Assembly: GCA_023627715.1 (NCBI GenBank)
Contig: JAMAHW010000095.1
Span: 1 to 64,000 of the forward strand
Direction: 5' to 3'
Length of the DNA: 64,000 bases
Source: Periconia sp. R9002
Taxonomy: Eukaryota; Ascomycota; Dothideomycetes; Pleosporales; Periconiaceae
Shown: piece after piece, positions 1 to 12,908 of the stretch
Layout: every line of letters starts with the position of its first letter
Position numbering within the stretch: position 1 is the stretch's first letter
Notes under the pieces: generated by a model
Databases searched by the model: none
Seen by the model: the letters and a program-made list of their open reading frames with translations, nothing else
What the model was told of the DNA's origin: nothing
Translations under genes and position numbers: made by a program

Positions 1-545
1 GGGGGGGAACCTGAGCATTGCACAGGGTGACTCCAACGTACGCCACCAATTTCGCACCTCAGTATCGAAATACCTAATGAAAACTATCGTCGGGCACAAA
101 AATTTCATTCTTCTCCGTACTCCCGTGGTTGAACGTCCGCTCTTGTATAAGAAAGCGAAAAATACGAGGCCATCTAATATCGCAATCAATCTATCTTACT
201 TTCCCCGCACTTTTTTGTTGGAAGAGATCAGACAATCTCACCAGACAATCTCCTAACGTACACTTCGTCGGTATTTTAAACGTGGCGTAAAATTATGAAG
301 CAATATAACTATCTCAAACTTGACTCGTCACGTTGTCGATTTCAGGTAAGCCTGGAACCCCGCACAGTGTCTTTTCTATGCATACGAGCTATACGAGGTG
401 CCCATCGGGAAGATAAACAGGCACGTGCGGTGTTTTGTGCGTAGATGTTTGCAAAGGTATGGAAAACGTCTAGCTTTAAATTAACCATGCAGGACCGACA
501 TTTGAGCAGTGTGTAATATTACTCGTGGACATTGCATGAATGGCC
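1..545. other. 3' flank of the GH3 gene, no gene seen
   Basis: AT-rich sequence beyond the stop codon of the minus-strand beta-glucosidase. I see no coding stretch, RNA gene or repeat, apart from a short run of G at the window edge. Confidence 0.6.
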
Positions 546-2905
546 TCAGTTCGTCACGTCGAAAGTGCCGTTGAGCTTTAGATCGCGGCTGCTAGCGCCA
601 ACCCAGACGCCGTACTCTCCGCTTTGCACCCTCCATTGTTGAGCTACTACATCCCATATGCTCAAGTCTCTTCTTTTTAAATCAAATCGCACAGACCTCG
701 TCTCACCTGGTTGCAGCCACACCCGTTGAAAACCTCGGAGTTGTCTTACAGGCGCGTCGGGAATTCCGATGTAAAGTTGAGCGACTTCATACGCAGCGAC
801 TTTGCCAGTATTGCTGATACTGGTGTTGATAGAGAGAGCTGTGTCCCATAGCTGTGGGTGGCCACCTTGCACAATGGGAATGCTAGAGTCGGGAAGTGAA
901 GTGACGTGGACGCTTTGATCAGGAATTTGCAGATTGCTGTAATCGAAAGTTGTGTAGGTCAACCCAAAACCGAACTCGAATCGTGGCTCGATCTCATCCC
1001 GATCAAATGCCCGATAATCAATGTACAAACCTTCTGTGAAATTGTCCTGTGGGAAAGCGTCGAAGGATACAGATGAATTGAGAAGCGTTCCATAGTCGGA
1101 TTCTTTTTTCGCAACTGTGAACGGAAGTTTTCCAGAAGGCGCAATGTCCCCATACAGAATGTCAGCGATAGAGTTTCCAGACTCTTGTCCAGGAAGGAGA
1201 CCAAAGAGAACTGCCGTAACGTTTGGATGTTCAATCCACTCATCGACCGTACGGATACCGGTTGAATGAAGTATAACAATAGTGTTTGAACAATTTGCAG
1301 CTACGTTGTTGACTAAGTCATCACTGAATTCGTCCTGGAGACTTGTGCGATCGAACGACTCGCTCGCGTATGCATTGATGAAGACTAAACAGGCTTCAGC
1401 ATTCACATAAGGCGGATATGGATTCCTTGATTCGAAGTCCCATCGGATAGTTCCACGGCTTTTTGCTATCCGTTCATTAATCGCTTGAAATGGGCTGACC
1501 ACGTACGAGGGCGTAGAAGAGCCAGATCCACCGCCCGTTATCATCGTTCCGTTGAGAATGTTCCAGCCAAAATTTACTTCATACCCACCTCCGAATCGAC
1601 TTGGATTCTGCCACGGAGAGGCTTTGACGACTGCATCATATCCATACACAGCGAGAAATTTGGGATTTTTTAGAGGTAATGTGTTATTGACGTTTTTCAC
1701 GAGAACGGTCCCAGCAGCGCCAATCTCGCGAATTAGAGAAGCATGGTCGCCTTGGACTTCGACGGGTATGTGTTGTTGAAGGTTGGAGTAGACGCCAATG
1801 TCAGGGTAATCTCGATCCTGACCAAGTTGATACCACGTCGCAAGAATGCGTGTCGCCATGTCATCGATGCGGTCGATGCTGACACTGCCGTTCTTGACCG
1901 CTTCTGTCAAGTTCTGGCCCCAAAAGCCTCCGTCGGGCATGACAATATCCATGCCTGCATTAGCCGAGGCGACACCGGCGTGTTGGGCCTGCCAGTCACT
2001 AACAACAAAACCTTCAAAACCGAGCTCTGTTTTGAGGATCCCGTTGAGCAGCTTGGAATTCTGACAGCCATAGGAGTTGTTGACGCGCTGGTACGAACAC
2101 ATGACAGACCCAGCACCTTCTCGGATAGAATCCATGAAGGGGAAAGCATAAAGTTCGTGTAGAGTTCTATCATCGACATTGCTTGACACTGCTTCGCCCT
2201 GAACATCCTGCCCGGGACGACGTCTGAACTCCTGCTCGTTAAGAAGCCAGTGTTTTGGCGTAGCAATTACACCTGTATCCTGTATACCACGTGTGACAGC
2301 TCCCATACCCACACCGGCAAGGTATGGATCATTGCTCAAACCCTCCCAATTACGCCCACCTCGAGCTACACGTCCCAGAGGACCTGCAACTGGCCCCAAT
2401 GCCACGTTAATACCTTTCCCACGATATTCTTCACCAAGAGCGTAGCCATACTGGTACATAAGGTCTGGAGCAAACGTAGCAGCCAGGTGAATCAGAGCTG
2501 GAAATGCAGATACAAACTCCTGTCCACGAATGCCGTCTGGAGCATCCGCAAAGCAAAGTGAGGGGAGATTCAGCCGAGGTACTGCTCCCGAGTTACCAAC
2601 ACATCTTCCGGTGAATCCACAGGTGATATTGGCCTTTTCGTCCAGAGTCATTTGGCTGATTAATTCCTTGGCACGGGAATATGAAGAAGCCCATGCTGGA
2701 TTGCTCGTACCATTGGCGACAGCTGATGATGCAGTCAATAGCTATCATATTATCAAACATGGAAGTTGACCAGGATTCGCTACTCACGAGCTGGATATAC
2801 CGGCGGACTCTGGCCGTACAATGGCACTTCAGACTCATTCGTGTAACCCTGGCCCAAACACATAGGCGAAAGCGCCAGTATGGCGAGCTCAGTCGAAAGT
2901 CTCAT
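546..2905 (-). CDS. secreted GH3 family beta-glucosidase
   Basis: Predicted extracellular glycoside hydrolase family 3 enzyme that releases glucose from beta-linked gluco-oligosaccharides. Two exons are read on the minus strand: 2905..2788 and 2722..546. The 65-nt intron (2787..2723) has donor GTGAGT and acceptor CAG in phase 1. Exon 1 supplies the ATG and a signal-peptide-like start (MRLSTELAILALSPMCLG). Without it the long reading frame has no secretion signal, which is why I chose this start. The protein is about 764 aa. The GH3 N-terminal barrel includes KHWLLNEQE and the nucleophile motif GFVVSDWQAQHAG (Asp of SDW). The second GH3 domain follows, then a C-terminal fibronectin-III-like region with GFGLTYTTF and QLRGFQRVWLQPGET. 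Length and motif order are normal for fungal beta-glucosidases. The exact substrate cannot be read from sequence. Confidence 0.93.
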
Positions 2906-5448
2906 TGTGTAATCATGGAAGGAAAATAGCACCAGTGCATAGACCGAAGACTTTGGGTGCTCCCACGAGGTGATATACCGCGTGCTCGGGACCTTTTTGC
3001 CCTGACGTATGCGAAATGGGGAAGCTGCAGCATCCGGTTAGCGTCAGCTATGTAAATATTCCAAGTCAAATAGCCGGTTAGTGTTGAAAGAGCTTGACAT
3101 TCTCCATGTCGATGCCTTGGCGGTATCGATTCCACACTACTGAGGCGGGGCGGCTAATGTTCGGTGTGGGCAGAGTGGAGGTTCCGGTACCTGGTTAGGT
3201 ATGGGCGCGGGGAACATTGAAGGGCCGTTTGGTGTCAAGTGATCCATTGAATACTTGAGCTGCTGCATTAGGTTACCCTGTGAACTTCCATTTGCTTGGC
3301 ATACTGTTAGAAGTTGATATCGCATCAAATTCAGGATTGTTGACGTTGCTGTTACTGTCGTCATTGAGGCCCACCTGAATAATTCGCTGGGTACCGAGAC
3401 ACGTGACTTATGGTACCCATCATAAGAAAAGCGGTTTTCTTGCATCATTTCTTTCGTGTGCTATTGGTTGATTTTTACGATCTCTAATTGCACTCTTCTT
3501 GGTTTGATGGAAAGATGACCGTATCGGTAGGTTATTCGCTGCATGTGTAGGTATGTAAACATCAATTGATTGAATAGATACACATATCCATGTACATATT
3601 CCTGTGGAACTCCCTGGTCATACGTAATTATGCTATGATGAGACTCACTTCTTTGTCGGCCAAAACAACGAGATAATTTAAGATACTGACAAAAAAGAGG
3701 TTCATGAACAAGACATACAAGCGGCTCTGCGGTACGATGAACTGGAAATTACCTACTTGTTACGGAACCCATGATAGTTCTCTGGGTTAGTTCATACTCG
3801 TGATTAGACGTACCCCGTTTTTGGGAGCGCGCCTCAATTACTATCTCGGTTCTTCTAGACTACGAAGGAACCGTGAAGATTAAGCTCTCAAGCTTCAACG
3901 CCACTCCACGGTTTGATTAGGTGAGAAAAATCCCTACTTCAAACGCTCAATCTTTACCGGCTTTTCAAGTAGACATTCAAAGTCCATACCTACTTGTTCA
4001 TGTTCCTTTCAGAGCAGCGGAGATACCAATTTTCCCCTGTTATCAATTATTGTCAAGCCATATGAGGAGAATTGAAGCCATAATATATACGTGAACGCGC
4101 ATGATGATGATTCATGGACTCCTTGTCCTTGTGATAGTGAGCAACTAGTGGCTCATTATTTGGGGTGCAAAAAATTTGATCAACAATATTTCATGCAATT
4201 GGAAATTCCCTTCACCCGCCTCTGGTACCTGCGTAGGCAAGATGCTACATGCTAGTCATAACGTTAAGCTAGAAAGTAGGTAATCCCCTGTGGCACAGCT
4301 CTTCTGTCAGCCTCGGGCCCACGTGCCGAAATTCTCCGAGGGGAAGAAACGAGCACCAACACGAAAACACTCCCGTTGCATAATGTCACATTATACGAAT
4401 AATTCCTATTACTCTTCTGTCGTTACAAGATGGATCATATAAATATTGTACTATATGGTTGCGAATGAACGTTTCGCTGCGTGTTCTGGTGGCCTCATAT
4501 CGAAGCCGCAGGAGCGCCTTAATTCTACTGTGCCGTCTGCGGCGAAGTTATCCTAGTGCTTCAGACATTCAGCTCTACGAGTAACTGGTGACTAGAACCT
4601 CCCACAAAAACCGAAGGCCTTACAATGGAAAAATATGTCTGCGAAGCCATTTATGGCTCGTATACGTAGTGAGTCTTCGATACCCCCTAATTAAAGGCAA
4701 TCTCAAAGTCATTTTGTAGATCGCAGTCCCAATACCTAGGTATACAGGGCCATTTTCTCCGTGGTACTAGCATCACACAGCGGCAGGGGTGAGCAGAGCT
4801 AATTCCTTCGTGCACATGCTCATGCATGCTACCTTTTCTTTATTCACCATACAGGCTCATATGATGGCCTCAGCCCAGCGGCGTGGTATGCTTAGATAAT
4901 GCTGCAACTGATCCAATCCTTGATGATACGCTGTGTCTTCATGAAGACTTCTCACTACACCATTTAGCTTCTCTGGGCAATATGGATCCAGCCGCAGCGT
5001 GGAAATATCGAATCGCACAGTTGCCATCCTTTTTCTCTGCACTGCCTAGTTTTGGGTCGGTTGAAATAGCGACACCATTTCCAATCCTGCTTAAAGTATA
5101 AGTACGCCCCGTTGACCCCTTTTCCCGTGCGCAGTTACCCTGCTTGTTAGATAAATCCACTCGCAAAGCTCTGTAATATTGGTAGTCCCGCCTCTATTCG
5201 TGACCAATACTTAGACCGTTATTTTTGTTTAGAGGTATGCGAAACCGGTATTGGATGCCATGTGTCAACGTTCCTAAAAGAAATCAAAAAATAACTACGC
5301 CGCAACGTCACAGCTCCGCCCTCGCCCGCGCGTGAGCTTTGATTCCTCTCCCCCGTCCTCTCCTTTCATTCTTCCTCATCCTCTTGTTGGATGAAAGATT
5401 CTTCCCGCGCAGCAGTTCTCTTTCCACCATCAAGACCAGGCCTTCGCC
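2906..5448. other. 2.5-kb intergenic region between divergent genes
   Basis: It separates the divergent GH3 and kelch genes, so it holds both promoters. The last 110 bases before the kelch ATG are pyrimidine-rich (about 5340-5450), as in many fungal leaders. Short open frames at 3137-3448 and 4857-5166 have no recognisable domain, start context or splicing partner and are not called. Confidence 0.5.
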
Positions 5449-7549
5449 ATGTTATACAAAGCAGTTTGTCTGTTCTGCTTTTACTTCTTTTCTTTTGTTG
5501 TGGCACAAAAGGACCCGCTGAAACAGTTTTGTCGTATCCATGGACACTCCGTTGCTGTGGTGGACCGCAAGTTCTATATTGACGGTGGGATGGTAAACTG
5601 GAGCCCTCTCACGTCGCAGTCTCCCAATGTTACTAGTGAGTCAATCGTTCTAACTACTCGAGTGCGATCCGACACTGATGCGCATAACTCAGGTACCTGG
5701 TTGCGACGTGGTGACTTCGATGATAATAATGCAGGTTTTCCACAACACAGCCTGCTGTCCAAAAATGACTCTGTGCCGTCAGTTCAGGGTGGAATACTGT
5801 GGCCAGATGAGGTTAACAAAGTTGTTTATCAGTATGGGGGTGAATATGGCAATGGGGACCCACAGTTGTTTAACTTGTGGTTTTACGACATCATCTACGA
5901 TACCTGGAACATGACCAATGCGACGACCACGGATATCCGGAGAGCGTCATGGGGTATGTCGCCATCCTTTAAGAGATACATTTCCTAATGAATGCAGGTG
6001 CTGGTGCCACTGTACAAGACAAAGGAGTCTCGTATTATTATGGAGGGTATTTGACCAACGCGTCCGTGCCTGGATACGCGGACAAAACAGCATTGAGCAG
6101 TATGCTAGTTTATAACATGCTCGATCGTACATTTACGAATCAATCCGGGCCGGACAACACGCCTCGAGCTGAAGGATCCATGGTATATATCCCTGCGGGC
6201 GACGCCGGTTTACTTATCTACTTTGGTGGTGTACAATATACCAACAATACATACAGTGCAGTACGTATCCCAGTTTTTAGATTTTTCCTAGACTCCAACT
6301 GACACTGCTAGATGCCGATGACCGTATGTGAAGAACCCGAAGCTCGGTCTTGACTAGAAAGCTTACCATCGCTAGGATATACGCGTGTACGATACCGCAA
6401 ACAATCGTTGGTATACGCAAGAAGCTAGTGGCGATGAAATACCAGAAGACAGGCGTAGATTTTGCGCAGGAGCGGTATGGGCAGAAGACCGTTCTTCTTA
6501 CAATATGTATATTTCCTCTCTTTCGATCATGTGGAATATTACATTAACCAATGAACCAGATACATATACGGTGGTGCCTCAGTCGGTGAAGGGATAGGCT
6601 TTGGAGACGTATGGATTTTGAGTCTTCCCTCCTTCAAATGGATCAAGGTATGCTGCGGCTGAATAGCAGTCACTTCTTGGCTTACCGTAGTTGCTAATGG
6701 TCGCAGTGGTTTGAGGACAACGATACCGCGCATCATTCCCTTTCCTGTACTGTATTCGGGGATTCCCAAATGATTGTCATGGGTGGTCATTTTCCAAACC
6801 GTACGACAGACTGCGATGTCCCTTCTATATATGGCCAGCACGGTCTCCACCTCGGCAAAACGGAGCAAGGACAGCAGTGGGGAGAGTTCGATCCTAAAAG
6901 TACCGGCTACAAAGTCCCGCCGGAGGTCACCAAGACTATTGGGGGTGGCCCTAAAGGAAGCGCAACCGTATCGGAGCCAACTTCCGGATTCTCGCATAGA
7001 GATTTGAAAGTTCAATTTGGACGCGCGTATACCCAGGCAGCTCGTACCCCAACACGAAACGTATCTCCTGATGCAACACAGCCGCATGGCTCAGAGCCAT
7101 TTAATCCCCCTGGAAAAGACAACCATAAAGCCGTGATAGGAGGCGGAGTCGGTGGGGCCCTTGGTGGCCTCCTGTTGATTGCAATTGGTGTTTTCTTCTT
7201 TGTCAGGCGTCGCAACAAGAAAAGACAAGTGTCTGCCTCAGAGACAGCGAAGGCTGTTAATGAGGACACCGCTGAGCTCGCGAATCCACCTATGTCTCCT
7301 GAGAACTATCATGATCACGTTTATTCACCGCCTGGATCGCCACCTCCTCCAGACTACAAATTGCCATTCAACGCTTCCACTCCACTATCACCACAATCGA
7401 TTCCGGCTGAGCTTTCCGCTTGGTCAAATCCTATCGAGCTATCTGTTCTTTCAGAAGTGTCCGGGTTACAAAACTCTGCGCCAGTCGAGCTATCTGGTGC
7501 TTCTAGCTCAGTTCCCGAGTCCAGTGAAACCGGTATCAGAAGTAGATGA
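5449..7549 (+). CDS. kelch-repeat cell-surface protein with one C-terminal TM helix
   Basis: Six exons: 5449-5953, 5998-6260, 6312-6323, 6376-6506, 6560-6647 and 6707-7549. All junctions are GT..AG and the phases join without a stop, giving about 613 aa. A signal peptide (MLYKAVCLFCFYFFSFVVA) precedes a galactose-oxidase/kelch-type propeller with recurring glycine-rich strands (YYYGGYL, IYFGG, YIYGGAS, MIVMGGHF) and aromatic blade motifs (IRVYDTANNRWYTQ). A hydrophobic helix near residues 476-498 (LGGLLLIAIGVFFFV) is followed by RRRNKK and a Pro/Ser-rich cytoplasmic tail. Single-pass kelch surface proteins of this layout are common in filamentous ascomycetes. Their ligand is generally unknown, and a sensing or wall-adhesion role is inference. 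Exon 3 is only 12 nt and encodes Met-Pro-Met-Thr. Confidence 0.88.
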
Positions 7550-8759
7550 TTTTATAGTACCGCAGTACTAAGGGCTATCCCTACATCGTTGTATAATATT
7601 TGCTAATGTTAATTTTGGACAAATTTGACATAATTCAAAGTCATTGTACAAATGGACAAGGTGTGTCACACTGCACAGTGTTGATTTTCAGACAAATCCT
7701 CAATCCCAATAGTCTTTTTTGATTAGAAAATCAGCTTATTCCTTTTTCTCTTGGTTAAACCTCTTGGAGAAGATTACAGTTCCAATCTATAGACAGAAGT
7801 GGCAATCCCTCCAGTGCAGGCTGATGTCAATATGCGTAGTAACAAGCGCGTGCTTTACGTCTCAAAATTGCAGTTGCTGTGCCTTTTATACGTTCCTCAA
7901 ATGCCATTTGTAGCTAAATGTTTTGATTAAACTTCAGCCAGCACTTATTATCATTCTCCGCACCTCCACCTACTTTTAACGGAACGAAAATAACTGCAGA
8001 AATTCTCGGCTCTGTCACAACATCAGGAATGTTGGGGGTCGGCCATCATCCTGTGTTTAAGCCAGCTATTGTATTTTTGGCTCACTATTTCGGTGCTACA
8101 TCTTCTGTCAAGATCCTTTGAAAGCTCTATAAAATAGAGGAAAGGCGAAGAAGAGAGCTTAAGACTTAAGTTCTAACCTTTTTCGTAGAAAGGGTGTGTT
8201 TTCTAGACAGGATTCCGCGTAGCACTCTACCATCGAGGAGTTTGTACGAACGTTTGCGTCTAGCCTCGGTACTCACTATTCTTAGATGGAACACATTCCA
8301 GAGTACTGTTGAATTGAGTCTATAACTTTCTCTAAAGTTTTTGCTTTTGCATGCGGGTGCATTAGGAATCCTCCAAAGATGTATTATTGGAAGAGTTTTT
8401 CGTCCGTAGTGGAGGCGAGCTAGTTAGAGTAGGGGGAGTGATATTTTGTTTTGTCATTCTTTTAGAAACTTTGATAAATTTAGCTGTTTGCTTGAGACCA
8501 CAAAGAATTTTAGCCACGTACTCATTTTACGACGCAGTTATATATCTAATAGAATAGTGTACTGCCTTGTAGCATCTTAAGACGCTAGCGGAAGAAGTCT
8601 GTCGTGAAGTGACAAACAACCTACCTACCTGAATTAGAGCACGAGCGTGGCAGTCAAACAGTCACAGAAAATGCAAAGGGATCGAGACGTGTATGTAAGA
8701 TGCTAGTACTGTTGAAAGTGATTGGTGTGTTCGTGTTATAAACTTGCCAACATTCCTCT
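7550..8759. other. AT-rich intergenic region between convergent genes
   Basis: It lies between two convergent gene ends. It is AT-rich with frequent stops in all frames, and I see no conserved element. Confidence 0.5.
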
Positions 8760-9360
8760 TTATGGGCCTCCTGTAATTTCATGAGTTACCTTCTCAACAT
8801 TAAATACGCCATTCTCGTCCGTGAGTTCCTCTCTGCGACCAAAATAAAATGGGAACGTTATATCAGGATTCACTTCACCAAGGTCCGCTATAACGGTCTG
8901 CGTGTCTTCAGGTCGAATCCTAAAATTATACCAAGCCTTTCCATTTGCCGGGAGCAAACCGTACTCGTCGAACATCCATGGCTCTCCCCAAAAATAATAT
9001 TGCATAGAGATAGTGCCATCCCGGGCAGTACGTGCGTCTGCAATGGCGATACCATTGTCTAGGATGAACTTAGCCGCGCGGGCATGAGCGTGAAACCATT
9101 TTCGACAATCTTCTTCCAAAGCGCCGATGAAAGCGGAAACGTCGAAAGCCTCGCCGGGTGCTAGGCTATGTTTCAAGCCCGAGCTATCGCTTGGACACTC
9201 TTGTGATTCGAGGAGCCATAAAGAGGATTTCGCTGCGTTTAGGATCCCAGGGATACACTACAGCGACTGTATTAGTACTTCGCGTGTATTCGAAGAAGGT
9301 TGTCAGTAGGCGTACAGGCTTTGCTTCTTCAGCGGTACAGAATAAGAGTGTGCGCGACAT
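8760..9360 (-). CDS. small hypothetical protein, two exons
   Basis: I propose exon 1 at 9360-9316 (ATG, 15 codons) and exon 2 at 9257-8760, about 180 aa. The 58-nt intron has donor GTACGC, a textbook branch sequence TACTAAT and acceptor TAG, and is phase 0. Without the splice the long frame has no ATG, which supports the model. The product has no signal peptide or membrane segment. It is rich in acidic and aromatic residues (e.g. YYFWGEPWMFDEYG, KAWYNFRIRPEDTQ, DITFPFYFGRREEL). I do not recognise a family. A recent orphan or the remnant of a longer gene is possible. Confidence 0.5.
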
Positions 9361-9880
9361 TGCGAAAGTGGGACGGGGAAGGTTGGAAAAGGCACTTGGA
9401 AAGGTGTAGATGTTAAGGTGCGACTATGAAGTTTAAGAGACAGATATACACTTTTATGCGTCTTTGATTCCCTTATAGCTGTTTGCGCCGTGGACTATGC
9501 CATGGACTACGCCGCATTGTATGCAAGGGTGACGTAGTATTAGGGAGAAAAGGGTAGGTTCCGGTGTAGATTGGTAGGGAAGGACCTGTTTTGCATCTTT
9601 CCTTACAGTTGCTATAATGGTGTAATAAGCGCTTTGAAATAGACTGTAATGAATAGTGGTATATGGTACAAATGCAATATCTGCTTCCCCACCTGCCCCA
9701 ATGGGCGACAACCAAATCGCAGGAAAGATAGAGAAACCCAAGTTGAAGGAAAGAATATTACATGCCTGAAATGCATACAGAAGAATTAACAAAAAAGATG
9801 CTATACAACCATCACTCTTGTGTGTTTTCCTGGTGACCCGTTCCCTACCTGATACCGAACGGATCCTTTGCTACACAGCT
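9361..9880. other. intergenic, no gene seen
   Basis: It lies between the start of the small minus-strand gene and the stop of the Serinc gene. A minus-strand open frame at 9454-9792 is hydrophobic but lacks a convincing start or partner exon. I see no repeat or RNA gene. Confidence 0.45.
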
Positions 9881-11500
9881 TCAGTAGTCAAAGCGATCCG
9901 GCAGTACTAGTGGTGCCACTAAACTCCAGATGTAGATTGCATAGCAAACCCACGCACTTATGATCTTTGCCCAACTGGCCCAGTAAGTTCGGCCGACAGG
10001 GACAAAATCGTTGGACATGTCCTTTTCGTCGAAGTTGGATGTCAACAGTGTGGCGACCCACGTGGTGCTTAGGAAGAATATGATGTGGAAGAGTGTGTAG
10101 TTGTATTGCGTAGCGTTGCGCTCATCATCGCCCCGAGATTTGGAAGCCGTACTGTCATCCTCGTCGTCGCTGTCAGGGTCGTCGAGAGCAGAGGCCGGGA
10201 GCGAACCAGATTCCACAGCGGCGCGAAGAGCGGCTTGGCGCATCTCCCTTCGGGATTCGGGCTGCTGTGATACCAGTCCATGCTCATAATCTTCAGTACC
10301 GACGCGGGTGTAGCCGTTTCCATATGAGTTTCCTTGCTCGCCCAAGGCCAAGCCGTAGGTTGCGGCGCGGGTGGTGGTATATGCGACGGTAACGAATGTG
10401 ACTATGGCGCCAATAACGATGGTGGCTTTGCGCGTGCCTCGGGCTCGAATCAAGGGGTTGCATTGGTGATCGTCCGGCTCCATACCGACTGCTGAGAGGG
10501 TGAGGTATGTACAATAGATAGCCACCATGGCAGACTGGGCGAGACCGGCGCGGGGATTAACGGTTTGTACCGCGGGATGGATCGAGACGACTGAGGAAAT
10601 GAGAAGTAGCAACAGATTGATCTAGACGCATTAGTCGAAATTAAACAGAAACAGGTGTTCCAGACATACCGTGATTGCTGCCTGGTTCATTCCGCAGCCG
10701 CTCTTAGCGAAGTAGATGTACATGACAATAGTCATAGCGAACGAAGCCAGGTACATAAAAAGCGCAGACCCGACCAGCAAGCCAGTCCAAACCCTCGACT
10801 CGGTGACTTCAATCTTCTCCTGGCAATACTCGGCCCAGTTGTGCGCCAAGTCGACCAGCAAAATGAGACCGATGAGCAGAAACAAGCAGGCGCCGATCAT
10901 GGCAATATAGTTGCCCCAGACTATGAAAAACGAGTTAGGGATGAAAAACGTCAAGACTATCATGCCGATCCAAGCAATGACCTTGGGACCCCAGAAGCCG
11001 TTCTGTATCGGTGCTCGGCCGTCCTTGGAGCTCCGCACTCCGACAAGCATCAGGGCCATTAGGATATGAAAAAAGCCGAGTGCGAAGTTGATGCGCTGAA
11101 CCGCAACGTAACCGTAACACTGTTCGCCGTGGCATTTGATATCGACGTAATCGAGTGTGAGGTGCGAGAGTTTCTTCATAGCCCAGTCCGTGAGCATGAT
11201 CCATGATACGATGGAGTTGATGAGGAGGATGAGGGCGTATGCGATACGGGTGGCGATGCTATTGCCGCATTTTCCGCATGAACTGAAGACGGCACTGCAA
11301 GTAGCAGCTCCACAGCAAGAGGCGCCAATTCCCCAGAGCTGATATTGATTTGGTGGTTAGCATTCATCGTCTCACATGTGTAGTCGTATACCTCGGTGGC
11401 GCCGGCGAGGTTTAGGGGTCCAAAGCAACGGTATAGGGAAGGGACGTACTGTGCCGACACTGGGCATGGCCAGGAATGGGATGGATAGTAACGCACCCAT
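9881..11500 (-). CDS. TMS1: Serinc/TMS1 family membrane protein
   Basis: A multi-spanning membrane protein of the serine-incorporator (Serinc/TMS1) family. Family members sit in endomembranes and have been linked to serine lipid supply and scramblase-like activity. Exons on the minus strand are 11500-11450, 11338-10670 and 10621-9881, about 486 aa. The introns are 111 and 48 nt, starting GTACGT and GTATGT, with continuous phase. The N-terminus reads MGALLSIPFLAM and then the Cys-rich family signature ASCCGAATCSAVFSSCGKCG, followed by about ten hydrophobic helices. An acidic cytosolic loop (DDPDSDDEDDS) precedes the last helices, and the C-terminus has the conserved NFDEKDMSNDFVPVG region. Length and motifs match fungal orthologues, so it looks like an intact housekeeping gene. 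Confidence 0.92.
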
Positions 11501-12908
11501 GATTTATGACAGAGGGCGTCGCAAAAGTGAGAGAATTTCGTGGAGTTGAAGCCTTGGAGGATCAATCGTTGATGTGTCCCATGACGTTGAAGCTTCACGC
11601 CTCCAATGCTTGGCGCGCTAGCCCCTAACAGGATTAGACATCGCATAGAATCACCCATGTACACGTTCATGCATTTGATCTTGCTGCAAGTCATTTTATT
11701 CGTAAGTTAAGACATACATAATCGGTAGATACTGGATGAGTAGAGTTGAAGAATAGAAGGAAACATGTTCTAGAGGAGGGTCATGCAATAGCAAACAATT
11801 GGAACAAGCACTTGAGGTATTGATCTTGATTGATTGGAAAGATTTCGAAGCCGTTGATAAGAGTACGAGTATTGAAGCTTCCTGTCTATTCAGATACCCG
11901 ATTGAGAAGAGAAACGGGATCTGTAGTCATAAGGGACTGATGCGCCTACAACATACATGTATGAATTTTTGCAAGCGACATGGAAGTGGGCAATCCACTC
12001 GTCAATCCCTATGCAGTTATGAGATGTCAATAATTGCAGTTGATTAACCTAACACATTTCTCAATTTTCGGACCTTAATATCGATATCAAAACAAATCAG
12101 TGGACAACTCAGCTTAGATACAATCATGGATGCTGACATTCGATATTACCAAGAACAACCGACCTGGAGGTAAGTTTCACCATCATTGTAGCGGACCAAC
12201 TATAAATAGGTGTTTTGCTAACAGCTCAAATTTATCAAGCTTCACTCCAAATTGAATGTCACGAACATGCACTCACGTACCTAGAATTCAGAAATAACAT
12301 TGATGGACTCGAAAAAATACGACTGTAGGCCTCAGCTTAAATGTACATGTAGCTCTTTGCCTAATCCGCGAGCGACTTATGTACGAAATGCGGCTACTTT
12401 GTTGCAGCTCCTTCAACAAATAATGCCACATTTTCACCGTGAAACTCGCCATAAAACTCCAATATCCATTTCATCACTTTCTTTTGATTTTGCGTGACAA
12501 GATGAATGCTGATAGGCCTCGGAAAGAAGTAATCGCACGCTTATCTTATCAATTGTCACGTATCTCCACCACCCCAGGCTTCGGCTTCCCTCAGGAAAGT
12601 GTGCGAACAAGTGAACTTTGATAGTGGGCAATCTCCACTTTTGTTCAATTTCAGGTTGCCTCGTGGCATCGTGCACTTACCGACAAGGAATATTACCTAT
12701 CTGATTGTCTCATCTACTTATCTGTCCGGGGGTCTGTCTGCTCCGGGTCGCCGCCAATTGCCGATCCCACATCATCACCAGTCAGCCAGCCCTCATTTCT
12801 CAACAACTCTACGTCCTTTTTATTTCATGCCTCACCCTATCCGCCCTTTCAAGTCAACTATATGATATCTCGGTGATATTTCCAGCGTTTCCGCTCCCCT
12901 GAGCAGCC
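11501..12908. other. divergent promoter region
   Basis: It separates the divergently transcribed Serinc and MFS genes. The last 250 bases before the MFS ATG are pyrimidine-rich (around 12660-12860), as expected of a fungal leader. No gene is supported: the short frames here lack domains and splice partners. Confidence 0.5.

Noticed and set aside
1485..2769. Plus-strand open frames within the GH3 gene
   Set aside because: They lie antisense to a well-supported enzyme, overlap each other and have no recognisable domain.
3137..3448. 103-codon minus-strand frame upstream of the GH3 gene
   Set aside because: No domain, no splice partner and ordinary length for chance in this sequence.
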